A DNA stretch of 64,000 nucleotides from RGIG8745 sp045576655 (GTDB lineage: Bacteria; Bacteroidota; Bacteroidia; Bacteroidales; Bacteroidaceae): assembly GCA_045576655.1 (NCBI GenBank), contig JAZNGW010000011.1:1-64000 (forward strand), in the 5' to 3' direction. Under the pieces are notes generated by a model. That model saw nothing but the letters and a program-made list of their open reading frames with translations. It was not told the origin of the DNA and did no database searches. How positions within the stretch are numbered: the first letter of the stretch is position 1; each line of letters begins with the position of its first letter. Shown here piece by piece: positions 24,885 to 33,306 of the stretch. Position numbers and translations under genes: made by a program.

Positions 24885-26385
24885 AACTATTAATACTCAC
24901 AACTAATTCCAATTCCTTCATGGCCTGCTGTATCTCGCTCTCCAGTGTGGTGATGCGCTGCATGATCACGTCGGGCGATTCGTACTCGACCCGTTCGCGC
25001 TCTATCTCCTTGTACTTGTTGATGGAGAGGTCGTAGCCCTTCTCGCGTATCTCCTCGACAGGCACGAGGAAGGAGCGGTCCTTGCGGGTGCGCTCGGTCT
25101 CTGCATCGAGGTTGCGGAAGCGGGTGATGATGTCGGGGATGTCGTTGTCGACTATCGGGTTACGCTTGTCGTCGAGCGAGAATCCGTCGGCTTTCATGTC
25201 GTAGAACCACACCTTGTCGGTGCCGCCGGCATTGGTCTTGGTGAAGATGAGGATGGCTGTCGACACTCCGGCGTAGGGCTTGAACACGCCCGAAGGCATG
25301 GATATGACTGCCTGCAGACGCTGGTTGTCGACTATCTCCTTGCGGATGGCCATGTGGCCCGTGCTGGTGCCGAAGAGCACTCCGTCGGGGACGATGCTGG
25401 CGCAGCGGCCGCTCAACTGGAGCATGCGTACGAAGAGAGCCATGAAGAGCAGTTCGGTCTTCTTGGTCTTGGTGATGGCGAGGAGCGACTTGCTCACTGC
25501 CTCGTAGTCGAGACTGCCGGCGAAGGGCGGGTTGGCAAGGCAGAGGGAGTAGCGGTTCTCGTCGGTGTTGTCGGTCGAGAGACTGTCCTTATACTCCACG
25601 TCGGGGTTGTCCACTCCGTGAAGCATGAGGTTCATGGCTCCGATGCGGAGCATAGTCGAGTCGGTGTCGAATCCGTGGAGCAGCCCGCTCTTGTAGTGGT
25701 CGGCATTGCCTCGCTTGAGGAGTTCGGACTTGTAGTGCTCCTGTATGTACTTGGCGCTCTCGACGATGAATCCCGCCGACCCCATTGCAGGGTCGCAGAT
25801 GGTGTCGTGGAGAGTGGGCTGCATCATTTCGACCATCATCTTGATGATGTGGCGAGGGGTGCGGAACTGTCCGTTGTTGCCCGAGGCGGCCATCTTGCCG
25901 AGTATGTATTCATAGACGTCGCCCATAGTGTCGCGGTTGTTCATGTCGAGCCCGTCGATGCCGTCGACTACCTTGGCAAGCGTGCGGGGGTTCTGCAGCA
26001 GGAAGGTGGCGTTGGCCATGAAGCGGCTGTAGGACGAGTCCTTGCCGTCGCCCAGGTTCTTGATGAAGGCGAAGGCGTCGCGGCTGACGATGCGGTACAT
26101 CTCCTCTACATCCTTGTTCTTGAACACGCTCCAGCGCAGGCTGTCGTAGGGCACGTCTGCGTCGGTGTCGGGGTTGTGCCACATGCCCTCCCTGAAGGTA
26201 GGGTCCTTGACCGCCACGCCCATGATGCTGGCATTGGCCTCCTTAGTCTTCTGTGCGTCGTCGAGCATCTTCATGAAGAAGAGGTATGTCATCTGCTCAA
26301 GTATGGTGATGGAGTTGGTGATGCCGCCCGTCCAGAACGTGTCCCAGATTGAGTCGATGCGACTCTTTATCTCGCCTGTTATCAT
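24883..26385 (-). CDS. hsdM: type I restriction DNA methyltransferase subunit M
   Basis: 500 residues. A helical HsdM N-domain covers about 1-145. The N6-adenine methyltransferase domain has the AdoMet-binding motif DPAMGSAGF (198-206) and the catalytic motif NPPF (285-288). The C-terminal region is helical, with ITTLESEIQQAMKELE. It methylates adenine in the site chosen by HsdS and forms the M2S core of the restriction complex. It is the first gene of the RM run; a TACTTTTG element lies 43-50 bases upstream. A 259-base gap with two hairpin repeats separates it from hsdS. Confidence 0.96.
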   Translation of the reverse strand: MITGEIKSRIDSIWDTFWTGGITNSITILEQMTYLFFMKMLDDAQKTKEANASIMGVAVKDPTFREGMWHNPDTDADVPYDSLRWSVFKNKDVEEMYRIVSRDAFAFIKNLGDGKDSSYSRFMANATFLLQNPRTLAKVVDGIDGLDMNNRDTMGDVYEYILGKMAASGNNGQFRTPRHIIKMMVEMMQPTLHDTICDPAMGSAGFIVESAKYIQEHYKSELLKRGNADHYKSGLLHGFDTDSTMLRIGAMNLMLHGVDNPDVEYKDSLSTDNTDENRYSLCLANPPFAGSLDYEAVSKSLLAITKTKKTELLFMALFVRMLQLSGRCASIVPDGVLFGTSTGHMAIRKEIVDNQRLQAVISMPSGVFKPYAGVSTAILIFTKTNAGGTDKVWFYDMKADGFSLDDKRNPIVDNDIPDIITRFRNLDAETERTRKDRSFLVPVEEIREKGYDLSINKYKEIERERVEYESPDVIMQRITTLESEIQQAMKELELVVSINS

Positions 26386-26427
26386 AGTATGCTGTTTTAT
26401 CGGTTATTATTGGTATTATCCTTCTCG

Positions 26428-26435
26428 CAAAAGTA
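26428..26435 (-). promoter_or_regulatory. possible hsdM promoter element
   Basis: TACTTTTG on the minus strand fits TAnnTTTG and is placed for a start near 26421, about 36 bases before the hsdM ATG. No TTTG element is seen at the usual upstream distance. Confidence 0.4.
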
Positions 26436-26499
26436 GCAAAAAAAACTGTGCCGTGCTAATTATGAGTGGGATTTTGTCTTTGGGATCAGTAAAGTCTTC

Positions 26500-26630
26500 G
26501 GGGTGGTCAGAGTCTTTAAGGTCGTTAAGGTCAACAGCGGTGCTGTTGAGAACGGATAAGTCTTTAAGGTCGTTAGGGTCTTTAAGGTCATTAGGGTCTT
26601 TAAAGGCCTTAAAGCCCCTAATAACTTTGC
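26500..26630. repeat. low-complexity TTAAGGTC-type repeat, copy 3
   Basis: Many imperfect copies of TTTAAGGTCGTTAGGGTC and shorter pieces, related to 19096-19158 and 23470-23500. Confidence 0.6.
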
Positions 26631-26664
26631 AACACTTCGGTCCAAAATTCCTGCCCCCTCGGAG

Positions 26665-26760
26665 AAAAGTATAAATAAAACTTATATTTGTAAGAATATA
26701 ACTTATATTTATATAAATAAAACTATTATTTATACAAATATTACTTTTATTTATAGTTTT
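26665..26760. repeat. 96-bp inverted-repeat element, copy 2
   Basis: The left end AAAAGTATAAATAAAACT (26665-26682) and right end ACTTTTATTTATAGTTTT (26743-26760) form an 18-bp inverted repeat with two mismatches. Same length as copy 1 at 12147-12242, with matching flanks. Confidence 0.8.
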
Positions 26761-26945
26761 CAGCGAAGGGTCGGGAAATAAGGAGCGGGGAGGATGACGA
26801 TAACGATAACGGGGACGGGAATTGATTTCGGGCGGACACATAGGTCCGCACCCTACAGCTTGACTCCTGGTTCGGCATCGGCAAAGGATGCTCCAACCAT
26901 GTCTGCGCTTTCGGGCGAGCAGACCTCGCCCCTACATGAAACAAT

Positions 26946-26978
26946 AACAAAAAAGGCTGTGCCAACTCTGGCACAGCC
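26946..26978 (-). terminator. intrinsic terminator downstream of the acyl-CoA ligase gene
   Basis: GGCTGTGCCA (26955-26964) pairs perfectly with TGGCACAGCC (26969-26978). On the minus strand it is followed by TTTTTTGTTATTG. It is 160 bases past the ligase stop, beyond the 18-bp repeat. Confidence 0.8.
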
Positions 26979-27020
26979 TCTATGGACTTTAATGTTTGGG
27001 GATTGGGGTTATTCAGAGTG

Positions 27021-27110
27021 CTCTGAATGCTCGGATTATTCTGAATGTTCTGAGTTTTCTGAATGTTCTGAGTTTTCTGAATATTCTGAGTTTTCTGATT
27101 ATTCGGAACT
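27021..27110. repeat. tandem repeat, five 18-bp units
   Basis: Units of TTCTGAATGTTCTGAGTT (27021, 27039, 27057, 27075, 27093), each made of two 9-bp halves. The plus-strand frame reads Ser-Glu-X triplets, which is a by-product of the 9-bp period. Confidence 0.8.
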
Positions 27111-27140
27111 CTCTAACCCTTAACCTCTAACCCCTAAACC

Positions 27141-29042
27141 TTACTTGAGGGCGTCGATGTTCTGCTGGTTGAGGAGCTGCTTGCCCTCAGATGTGTACAT
27201 GTACTTGATGCGGTCGGCGTATGCCTTCTCGATCTTTCCGCGCACCATCTTCATTGTGCTGTTGATCATCTGGTTTTGCTCTGTGAACGGCTCTGCCAAT
27301 ACGGCGAAGCAGCTTGGCAACCAACGCTCTGGGAACATGCCCTCGAATTCGCCGCCTTTCTTGTATTTGTTGAGCTCGCCGTCGAGAATCTTCAGGGCTG
27401 CCTTGCGTCCGTCCTCTGTTGTGAGGTCGAGGTTCTGAGCCTTGAGGGTGCGGATGAGCTGGTCGCGGTTAGGAACGACAACGGCTGTTGTGTATGCCGA
27501 CTGGTTGTTGTAGAGCATAACCTGGTCGATGTATGGTGATTTCTCCACGAGTGACTCCTCGATGCCCTCTGGGCTGTACTTCTCGCCGTCGCTGCTGATG
27601 AGGAGGCTCTTGAAGCGTCCCTTGACGTAGAGGAGACCTTCCTTGCTCATGTAGCCGAGGTCGCCTGTGTAGAGCCATCCGTCGCGCACTGTGTCGGCTG
27701 TTGACTCTGGGTTCTTCCAGTAGCCTGCCATGACGTTCTCGCCCTTAACGACGATTTCGCCCATTTCGCCTACAGGGAGTTCCTTGCCTTCGCTGTCGCA
27801 GATCTTGAGGTCGATAGGCTTGACGAGCTTACCGCTTGAGCCGAAGCGGTAGAGTGTAGGTCCGTTGCTTGAGATTACCGGAGTGGCCTCGCTGAGTCCG
27901 TAGCCCTGGTACATAGGCATGCCGATGCCTACATAGAACTTCTGAAGGTCTTTGTCGAGCAATGCGCCGCCGCCGATGAAGAAGCGGAGTTCGCCACCGA
28001 AGTTAGCGCGTACCTTTGAGAAGATGATCTTGTCGAAGAGCCAAACGAGCGGCTTGAGGCAGAGACGGAATCCCTTGAAGTCGAGGTTGCTCTCGCCGAA
28101 GTAGACTTGGCGAACCTTCATACCCCAGTTGAAGAGTTTCACTGTTGCAGGTCCCTTGGCACGGATAGCGCTTTCGATGTTCTTCTTGAATGTCTTGGCG
28201 AGTGCAGGAACTGAGAGGATGAAGTGAGGGCGAACCTCCTTGATGTTGAGAGGGATGTTCTTGAGAGTTTCGAGCGGAGTGCGTCCCACCTGAGTGGTTG
28301 CGGCTGTTGCGCCCACTGACATCATGATATAGAATCCTACGACGTGTGCGAAGCAGTGGTCGAGAGGAAGGATGATGAGTGTGCGCCAGTGCTCATTGAT
28401 GTCGACGAGAGTGAGCGACTGCTCCACGTTGGCTGTGTAGTTGCGGTGGGTGAGCACCACTCCCTTAGGGTCGGCAGTCGTACCGCTGGTGTATGTGATA
28501 GTGGCGTAGTCGTCGTTCTGGATTGAGCGTGCCACCTTGAGGAACTCATCCTCGGTGTGAGTGGAAAGGAATCCGTCGCCCATCTTGAGCACGTCGGCAA
28601 GAGCTATTTCCTTGTCCTCATACTCCTTCTGCTCGTCAAAGACTATGATGTGCTCCACGAGAGTGAGCTTGTCCTTGATGGAACGGATCTTCTTGAGCTG
28701 GGTGCCGCTCACCATGATGAACTTCACGTCGCCGTGGATGAGACGGAAAAGGAGGTCGTTGCTCTCTTCGAGCTTGACGCTGAGAGGTACGTTTACCGCA
28801 CCGGCATAGAACATGGCCAACTCGCCGATGACCCACATGTTGCGGCCTTCGCTGAGCAATGCCATCGTGTCGCCCTTCTTCACGCCTAAAGCCTGAAGTC
28901 CGGCACCAAGACGATAAACCTGCTCTTTTACTTGAGCATAGGTTGTTGGTTCAAACTGCTTGCCGGTCTTCTCCAACAGGAATGTGTTGTTGGGGTATTT
29001 GCTAACCGACGCTTCGAACAAATCTACAAGAGTCTTTTTCAT
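27141..29042 (-). CDS. long-chain acyl-CoA ligase (AMP-binding, FadD15-type)
   Basis: 633 residues of the adenylate-forming family. It activates fatty acids with ATP and CoA. The P-loop-like motif ATITYTSGTTADPKGVV is near residues 180-196, YQGYGLSEATPV near 375-386, and TGDLGYMSKEGLLYVKGR near 460-480; the last holds the hinge and ribose-binding Asp. The catalytic lysine would be in the C-terminal domain (about 500-630). It starts MKKTLVDLFEASVSKYPNNT and carries no signal peptide, so it acts at the cytoplasmic face of the membrane. It is monocistronic, with its own promoter and terminator. Confidence 0.93.
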   Translation of the reverse strand: MKKTLVDLFEASVSKYPNNTFLLEKTGKQFEPTTYAQVKEQVYRLGAGLQALGVKKGDTMALLSEGRNMWVIGELAMFYAGAVNVPLSVKLEESNDLLFRLIHGDVKFIMVSGTQLKKIRSIKDKLTLVEHIIVFDEQKEYEDKEIALADVLKMGDGFLSTHTEDEFLKVARSIQNDDYATITYTSGTTADPKGVVLTHRNYTANVEQSLTLVDINEHWRTLIILPLDHCFAHVVGFYIMMSVGATAATTQVGRTPLETLKNIPLNIKEVRPHFILSVPALAKTFKKNIESAIRAKGPATVKLFNWGMKVRQVYFGESNLDFKGFRLCLKPLVWLFDKIIFSKVRANFGGELRFFIGGGALLDKDLQKFYVGIGMPMYQGYGLSEATPVISSNGPTLYRFGSSGKLVKPIDLKICDSEGKELPVGEMGEIVVKGENVMAGYWKNPESTADTVRDGWLYTGDLGYMSKEGLLYVKGRFKSLLISSDGEKYSPEGIEESLVEKSPYIDQVMLYNNQSAYTTAVVVPNRDQLIRTLKAQNLDLTTEDGRKAALKILDGELNKYKKGGEFEGMFPERWLPSCFAVLAEPFTEQNQMINSTMKMVRGKIEKAYADRIKYMYTSEGKQLLNQQNIDALK

Positions 29043-29073
29043 TAATTTTGTCTATTTCATTGATTTTCGAGCA

Positions 29074-29104
29074 CAAAGGTACGCAAAATGTGCAAAAACG
29101 CAAT
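29074..29104 (-). promoter_or_regulatory. promoter of the acyl-CoA ligase gene
   Basis: On the minus strand ATTG (29104-29101), 19 bases, then TACCTTTG (29081-29074), fitting the TTTG/TAnnTTTG pattern with one mismatch. The leader would be about 25 bases. Confidence 0.6.
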
Positions 29105-29198
29105 GAAAATCAGACAAAAACTACACAATAGGCGATTAAATGTGCAAAATTCGGTGTAAAAGCTCTTGAAGTCCTAAAAGTTGTCAGGGCGAAAAGGT

Positions 29199-30092
29199 CT
29201 ACAGGCTCTGCCGGAATTCGGACGGCGAAATGCCTGCCGCATTGCGGAAGAAGCGAGTGAAATGGTTGGGATAGTTAAAGCCGAGTCGCGACGCCACTAT
29301 ATTAATAGGTAGGGAAGGGTCGGCCAGCAGCGACTTGGCCTTATCCATGATTTTGTTGCGTATGTATTCCTTGGCAGTGATGCCCAGTTCGTGCTTCACC
29401 ACATCGCCGAAGTAGTTTGCCGAAAGATGAAACTGACCGCTGCACCATGCCACATGAGGGGGGCCGAACCGCTGTGGCAGTTCGCTGCCGTCGGCCAGAT
29501 AACTGTCGAGCATGGAGTCGAGTTGGCGCACAAGTTCTGACGCCTTCGCCTTCTTCATGTCGAACTGGCGGTCGTAGAATCGGCGGCAATAACTGAGCAG
29601 CTGGCCTATGCCGAGACGGAGCATGTGGCCGGTAAACTCATCGTCGGGGGCGCGCAGTTCGTTCAGTATGGTGTTGAAGCAGTTGAGCATGATGCGCCGC
29701 TCGCCTTCAAAGAGCTTGATGGCCTCGAACACCTCGTAGTCGAAGAAGTTGAACATGTAGAAGTCGCGCCCGAGTCCGGTGTTGATAATCAGGTCGGGGC
29801 GGAAGGCCAGCATCCACCCCTTGGGGCGCACGCTGCGGTCGAGATTCACGCTCACCACATGGCCTGGCTTCATGGTGAAAGCCGTGCCTGCCTTGTAGCG
29901 CATGCACGAATCGCGCAGACGCAACTCGCCGAAGTCGGCGTCCATCAACACTACGCAGTACATGCCGAAGTCTGTAGGCTCGAAGAGTGACGGATCGGCA
30001 TCGGCAAGATTACACACGCTGACCTGAGGATGGTAGGTCGGCTGACCAAAAAAACGGTTGAACTGGTCTATACTTTCAATCTTTCTTGTCAT
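29199..30092 (-). CDS. AraC-family transcriptional regulator
   Basis: 297 residues. The N-terminal 180 residues form a cupin-like sensor domain (LRDSCMRYKAGTAFTM, MKPGHVVSVN). The C-terminal 100 residues hold the two helix-turn-helices of the AraC family (LSANYFGDVVKHELGITA, then LPINIVASRLGFNYPNHFTR and FRNAAGISPSEFR). It is divergent from the tryptophanase-family gene across 225 bases, so it may regulate that gene, itself, or both; this is inferred from position only. The effector is unknown. Confidence 0.92.
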   Translation of the reverse strand: MTRKIESIDQFNRFFGQPTYHPQVSVCNLADADPSLFEPTDFGMYCVVLMDADFGELRLRDSCMRYKAGTAFTMKPGHVVSVNLDRSVRPKGWMLAFRPDLIINTGLGRDFYMFNFFDYEVFEAIKLFEGERRIMLNCFNTILNELRAPDDEFTGHMLRLGIGQLLSYCRRFYDRQFDMKKAKASELVRQLDSMLDSYLADGSELPQRFGPPHVAWCSGQFHLSANYFGDVVKHELGITAKEYIRNKIMDKAKSLLADPSLPINIVASRLGFNYPNHFTRFFRNAAGISPSEFRQSL

Positions 30093-30317
30093 ATATATCG
30101 GTAAATCGGGTATAAATATAGATATATTAGCCGATAAATCGGTAATATTGGTAGCGCAAAATGGTAGAAAGTCCCGATATAGGTAAAAAAGGTATTTTTA
30201 TCAGTAAAACGAGTACTATCATTGCCAAAGATTAAGCATATTTTTGCGCCCGTTCGCTGAAGGACTCATCCTTCGGGCACCAAGCAGAAAAATGATAACT
30301 TTAAAAAATATAAGACT

Positions 30318-31766
30318 ATGGCAGTAAAATTTTACCAGGAACAGAACCAGGTTCCACTCGAAATGCACAAGGTGCGTATGGTTCAGAAGCTCTCACTCCT
30401 TCCGGTAGAGGAGCGTTTGAAGAAAATTCAGGAAGCAGGCAATAACACTTTCCTCCTGCAGAACCGTGACATATATCTCGACATGCTCACTGACTCGGGC
30501 GTAAACGCAATGAGTGACTTGCAGATGGCGGCTTCGATGCGTGCGGACGACTCGTATGCGGGTTCCGAAACCTTCAATCGCGTAAAGGACGCCGTTAAGG
30601 AGGTGTTCGGTACGGAAAACGTGCTTCCTGCTCACCAGGGACGCGCCTGCGAAAACATACTTGCGTCGGCGCTTGTGCAGCCAGGACAGGTGGCGCTTAT
30701 GAATTTCCACTTCACAACTACCAAGGCGCACATCACACGCATGGGCGGCACCGTTGAGGAGCTCGTGGCAGAGAAAGGACTCAAGCCGCAGACGAACGAT
30801 CCGTTCAAGGGCGACTTTGACCTTAAGAAACTGAAGGCCACAATCAAGGAGAAGGGCGCTGAAAACGTGGCTTTCGTGCGCGTTGAGGCAGGAACGAACC
30901 TCATTGGCGGTCAGCCGGTGTCATTGGAGAACATGCTTGCCGTGACTGACATTTGCCACGACAATAACATCGTCAGCGTGCTCGACGCTTCGCTCCTCCA
31001 GGACAACGTCTACTTCATGAAGACGCGTGAGGCTCGCTGCAAATACATGGACCTCAAGTCAATCTATCACCTCCTGGCCGACCACTTCGACATCATCTAC
31101 TTCTCTGCCCGCAAACTCGGATTTGCTAAGGGTGGTATCATCACAAGCAAGGACCCTAAGTATACAAAGATGATGATGGAGTACATCCCGCTCTACGAGG
31201 GATTCCTCACTTACGGAGGTATCGACGTGCGCACTATGGAGGCTATGGCACAGGGACTCTACGAAAGCCTTGACATGGAGTATATCAACCAGGGACCTGA
31301 ATTTATCAACTACCTCGCTAATGAACTCAACGAATACGGGGTGCCTGTGATACTTCCTGCCGGAGGACTCGGATGCCACCTCAACGCCGGTGCTTTCGTG
31401 CCTAATATGCCTCACAATGAATATCCTGCTGCAGCTGTTGCCGCAGCCCTCTATATTGCCGGAGGTATACGTGGTATGGAGCGCGGTACTCTCTCTGAGC
31501 AGCGCAACCCTGACGGAACGGAACCTTTTGCCGAACTCGAACTCATGCGTCTTGCCGTGCCTCGCCGCGTTTACACGCTCTCACAACTGAAGTACGTTGC
31601 CGACCGTGTTAAGTGGCTTTGGGACAACCGCGAACTTATCGGTGGACTCGAATGGGTGGAGGAACCGTCAGTGCTCCGCTTCTTTGCCGGCCGTCTCAAG
31701 GAAAAGGGCTACTGGCAGGAACAGCTTGCCGAGAAGTTCCGCAACGACTTCGGCGAAAGTCTGTAG
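30318..31766 (+). CDS. tnaA: tryptophanase / tyrosine phenol-lyase family PLP enzyme
   Basis: 482 residues of the beta-eliminating lyase family, which splits tryptophan to indole, pyruvate and ammonia, or tyrosine to phenol. Family segments are EERLKKIQEAGNNTFLL, DMLTDSGVNAMSD, DDSYAGSE, HQGRACEN and GGQPVSLENM; RRVYT and LRFF mark the C-terminal domain. The PLP lysine is probably Lys266 in FSARKLG, where characterised enzymes usually read SxKKD. This, and the lack of a nearby tryptophan permease, leaves substrate open; tryptophanase is the usual name in this lineage. It is divergent from an AraC-type regulator and followed by its own hairpin. Confidence 0.87.
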   Translation: MAVKFYQEQNQVPLEMHKVRMVQKLSLLPVEERLKKIQEAGNNTFLLQNRDIYLDMLTDSGVNAMSDLQMAASMRADDSYAGSETFNRVKDAVKEVFGTENVLPAHQGRACENILASALVQPGQVALMNFHFTTTKAHITRMGGTVEELVAEKGLKPQTNDPFKGDFDLKKLKATIKEKGAENVAFVRVEAGTNLIGGQPVSLENMLAVTDICHDNNIVSVLDASLLQDNVYFMKTREARCKYMDLKSIYHLLADHFDIIYFSARKLGFAKGGIITSKDPKYTKMMMEYIPLYEGFLTYGGIDVRTMEAMAQGLYESLDMEYINQGPEFINYLANELNEYGVPVILPAGGLGCHLNAGAFVPNMPHNEYPAAAVAAALYIAGGIRGMERGTLSEQRNPDGTEPFAELELMRLAVPRRVYTLSQLKYVADRVKWLWDNRELIGGLEWVEEPSVLRFFAGRLKEKGYWQEQLAEKFRNDFGESL

Positions 31767-31791
31767 GCAGACAATCATTTACGACCATAAG

Positions 31792-31830
31792 AGCGGGGGC
31801 GTCTTTCTCAACGAGGAAAGGCGCCCCTGC
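31792..31830 (+). terminator. hairpin after tnaA
   Basis: GCGGGGGCG and CTTTC pair with GAAAG and CGCCCCTGC around a short loop. It lies about 25 bases after the stop. The T-tract is weak (TAATTATT). Confidence 0.6.
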
Positions 31831-31877
31831 TAATTATTCCGTAGTTCTGCACAGGGGTGTAATTTTTAGTGAGTAAA

Positions 31878-31909
31878 TTTGACTTTCCTTTCTCTATTCG
31901 CTATATTTG
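31878..31909 (+). promoter_or_regulatory. promoter of the GH43 operon
   Basis: TTTG at 31878-31881, 20 bases, TATATTTG at 31902-31909: a full match to the Bacteroidota consensus. The leader to the ATG at 31945 would be about 28 bases. Confidence 0.75.
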
Positions 31910-31944
31910 CAGATAGGACTAATCTATGAAAACCGGAAAATATT

Positions 31945-33282
31945 ATGAGAAAGGCTATTGGATGGTTAATGGCTGCGGTTTTGGCAGTGTGCGGCATCAC
32001 GGCAACGGCGCAAAACCCTATCATCACGGGACAATTTACTGCCGACCCTACGGCGCGAGTTTTTGACGGACGCATGTATGTCTATCCATCGCATGACATC
32101 AGGCATCCGCACGACAAGTCGAACACTTGGTTCTGCATGCCTGACTATCATGTGTTTTCTTCGGACAATCTGACTGACTGGACCGACCACGGTGTGATTC
32201 TTGACCAGGAGAACGTGGAGTGGGTCAACTCAAAAACCTATTCGATGTGGGCTCCCGACTGTGTGGAGAAGGACGGCATTTACTATTTTTACTTCCCTGC
32301 AATCGGCAAGGACGACGTGCATCGAGGCTACGGCGTAGGTGTGGCTACGAGCAAGCACCCTGCAGGTCCGTTCACTCCTATGGCGCGACCTATCGAGGGT
32401 ATCGGCGGAATTGACCCTTGCGTGTTCATAGACAAGGACGGCGAATCGTACATCTACTGGTCGGGCTCGGCAGGGCAGGGGCTCACAATGGCGCGGCTCA
32501 GCAGCGATATGACAAGTCTTAAGACAAAGCCTGAAGTCATTGGCGGACTCCCTAATGGATTCAAGGAAGGCCCGTTCGTGTTTGAGCGCCAGGGCAAGTA
32601 CTACCTTACATTTCCGTGGGTAAGGAAGAACGTTGAGGCGTTGGCCTACGCTATGGGACCTACGCCTGAAGGTCCGTGGGACTTCAAAGGCGTAATCATG
32701 GACGAGTCGCCAACACGATGCTGGACCAACCACCATTCGATTGTCGAGTATGAAGGGCAGTGGTATCTGTTCTATCATCACAACGACTATTCGCCTGAGT
32801 TCGACAAGAACCGCTCCAGCCGTATCGACTCGCTCTTCTTCAATGCCGACGGCACTATTCAGAAGGTTACTCCTACGCTTCGCGGAGTGGGCATTACCGA
32901 CGCGCGTTCCGTCATACAGGTTGACCGCTACAGCGCAATCGACAAGGCTGACATCGAGTTTGTTGACACTAAGAACAAATTTGAGGGATGGAAACTCGTG
33001 ATGAAAGAGGCTGGTGCAACGGCTACCTACAACCGAGTGGATTTCGGCGAGAGCAGTCCGCAGAAGATGTGGGCGAGGGTGCGCTCCGCAAACGGAGGCA
33101 AGCTGACTCTGAGCATCGACGGCAAGGTAGCCGCTAAAGCGAAAGTGAAGAAGAGCGGCGAATGGCAGACCGTCAGCGCATCGGTCAAGGGCAAATGGGA
33201 CGGCGTTCACAACCTCGCAATCTCATTGCTTGAGGGCGATGTGGAGGTAGATTGGATTACGTTTGCCTCGCCGTCAAAATAG
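31945..33282 (+). CDS. glycoside hydrolase family 43 enzyme with C-terminal CBM6-like domain
   Basis: 445 residues. Signal peptide about 1-23 (ending TATAQ). A five-bladed GH43 propeller covers about 24-320, with the general base Asp in FTADPTARV, the pKa-modulating Asp in GGIDPCVF, and the acid Glu in FKEGPFVFE. The C-terminal about 120 residues are a jelly-roll, CBM6-like (MWARVRSANGGKLTLSIDG). Predicted periplasmic beta-xylosidase or alpha-arabinofuranosidase; substrate not determinable. It is the first of three linked GH43-type genes (24-base gap to the next) with a strong promoter. Confidence 0.92.
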   Translation: MRKAIGWLMAAVLAVCGITATAQNPIITGQFTADPTARVFDGRMYVYPSHDIRHPHDKSNTWFCMPDYHVFSSDNLTDWTDHGVILDQENVEWVNSKTYSMWAPDCVEKDGIYYFYFPAIGKDDVHRGYGVGVATSKHPAGPFTPMARPIEGIGGIDPCVFIDKDGESYIYWSGSAGQGLTMARLSSDMTSLKTKPEVIGGLPNGFKEGPFVFERQGKYYLTFPWVRKNVEALAYAMGPTPEGPWDFKGVIMDESPTRCWTNHHSIVEYEGQWYLFYHHNDYSPEFDKNRSSRIDSLFFNADGTIQKVTPTLRGVGITDARSVIQVDRYSAIDKADIEFVDTKNKFEGWKLVMKEAGATATYNRVDFGESSPQKMWARVRSANGGKLTLSIDGKVAAKAKVKKSGEWQTVSASVKGKWDGVHNLAISLLEGDVEVDWITFASPSK

Positions 33283-33306
33283 CCTCCACGCCAAATCCTT
33301 ACATGC

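Larger units (their letters stand above)
26386..27140. other. 755-base gene-free stretch of repeats
   Basis: From the hsdM side it holds a promoter-like TACTTTTG (minus strand), a run of TTTAAGGTC/TTAGGGTC short repeats (26500-26630), the 96-bp inverted-repeat element (26665-26760), a fadD-side terminator (26946-26978) and a 9/18-bp tandem repeat (27021-27110). Open frames across it are low-complexity translations of these repeats and do not look like genes. Confidence 0.75.

Noticed and set aside
25354..26352. 332-codon plus-strand frame opposite hsdM
   Set aside because: Antisense shadow of hsdM; hsdM holds the DPAMGSAGF and NPPF motifs.
26416..26841. Low-complexity minus-strand frames (LKTLTTLKT-like)
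   Set aside because: Translation of TTAAGGTC-type repeats and the 96-bp element; not gene-like.
26794..27123. 109-codon frame reading repeated Ser-Glu-X
   Set aside because: Produced by the 9-bp period of the 18-bp tandem repeat and a terminator hairpin; no homology or leader seen.
30239..30246. tnaA promoter TATTTTTG
   Set aside because: Fits TAnnTTTG, but no TTTG element is found at 19-21 bases upstream, so it was not listed as a feature.
32230..33210. 326-codon minus-strand frame opposite the first GH43 gene
   Set aside because: Antisense shadow of a GH43 enzyme with all catalytic residues.
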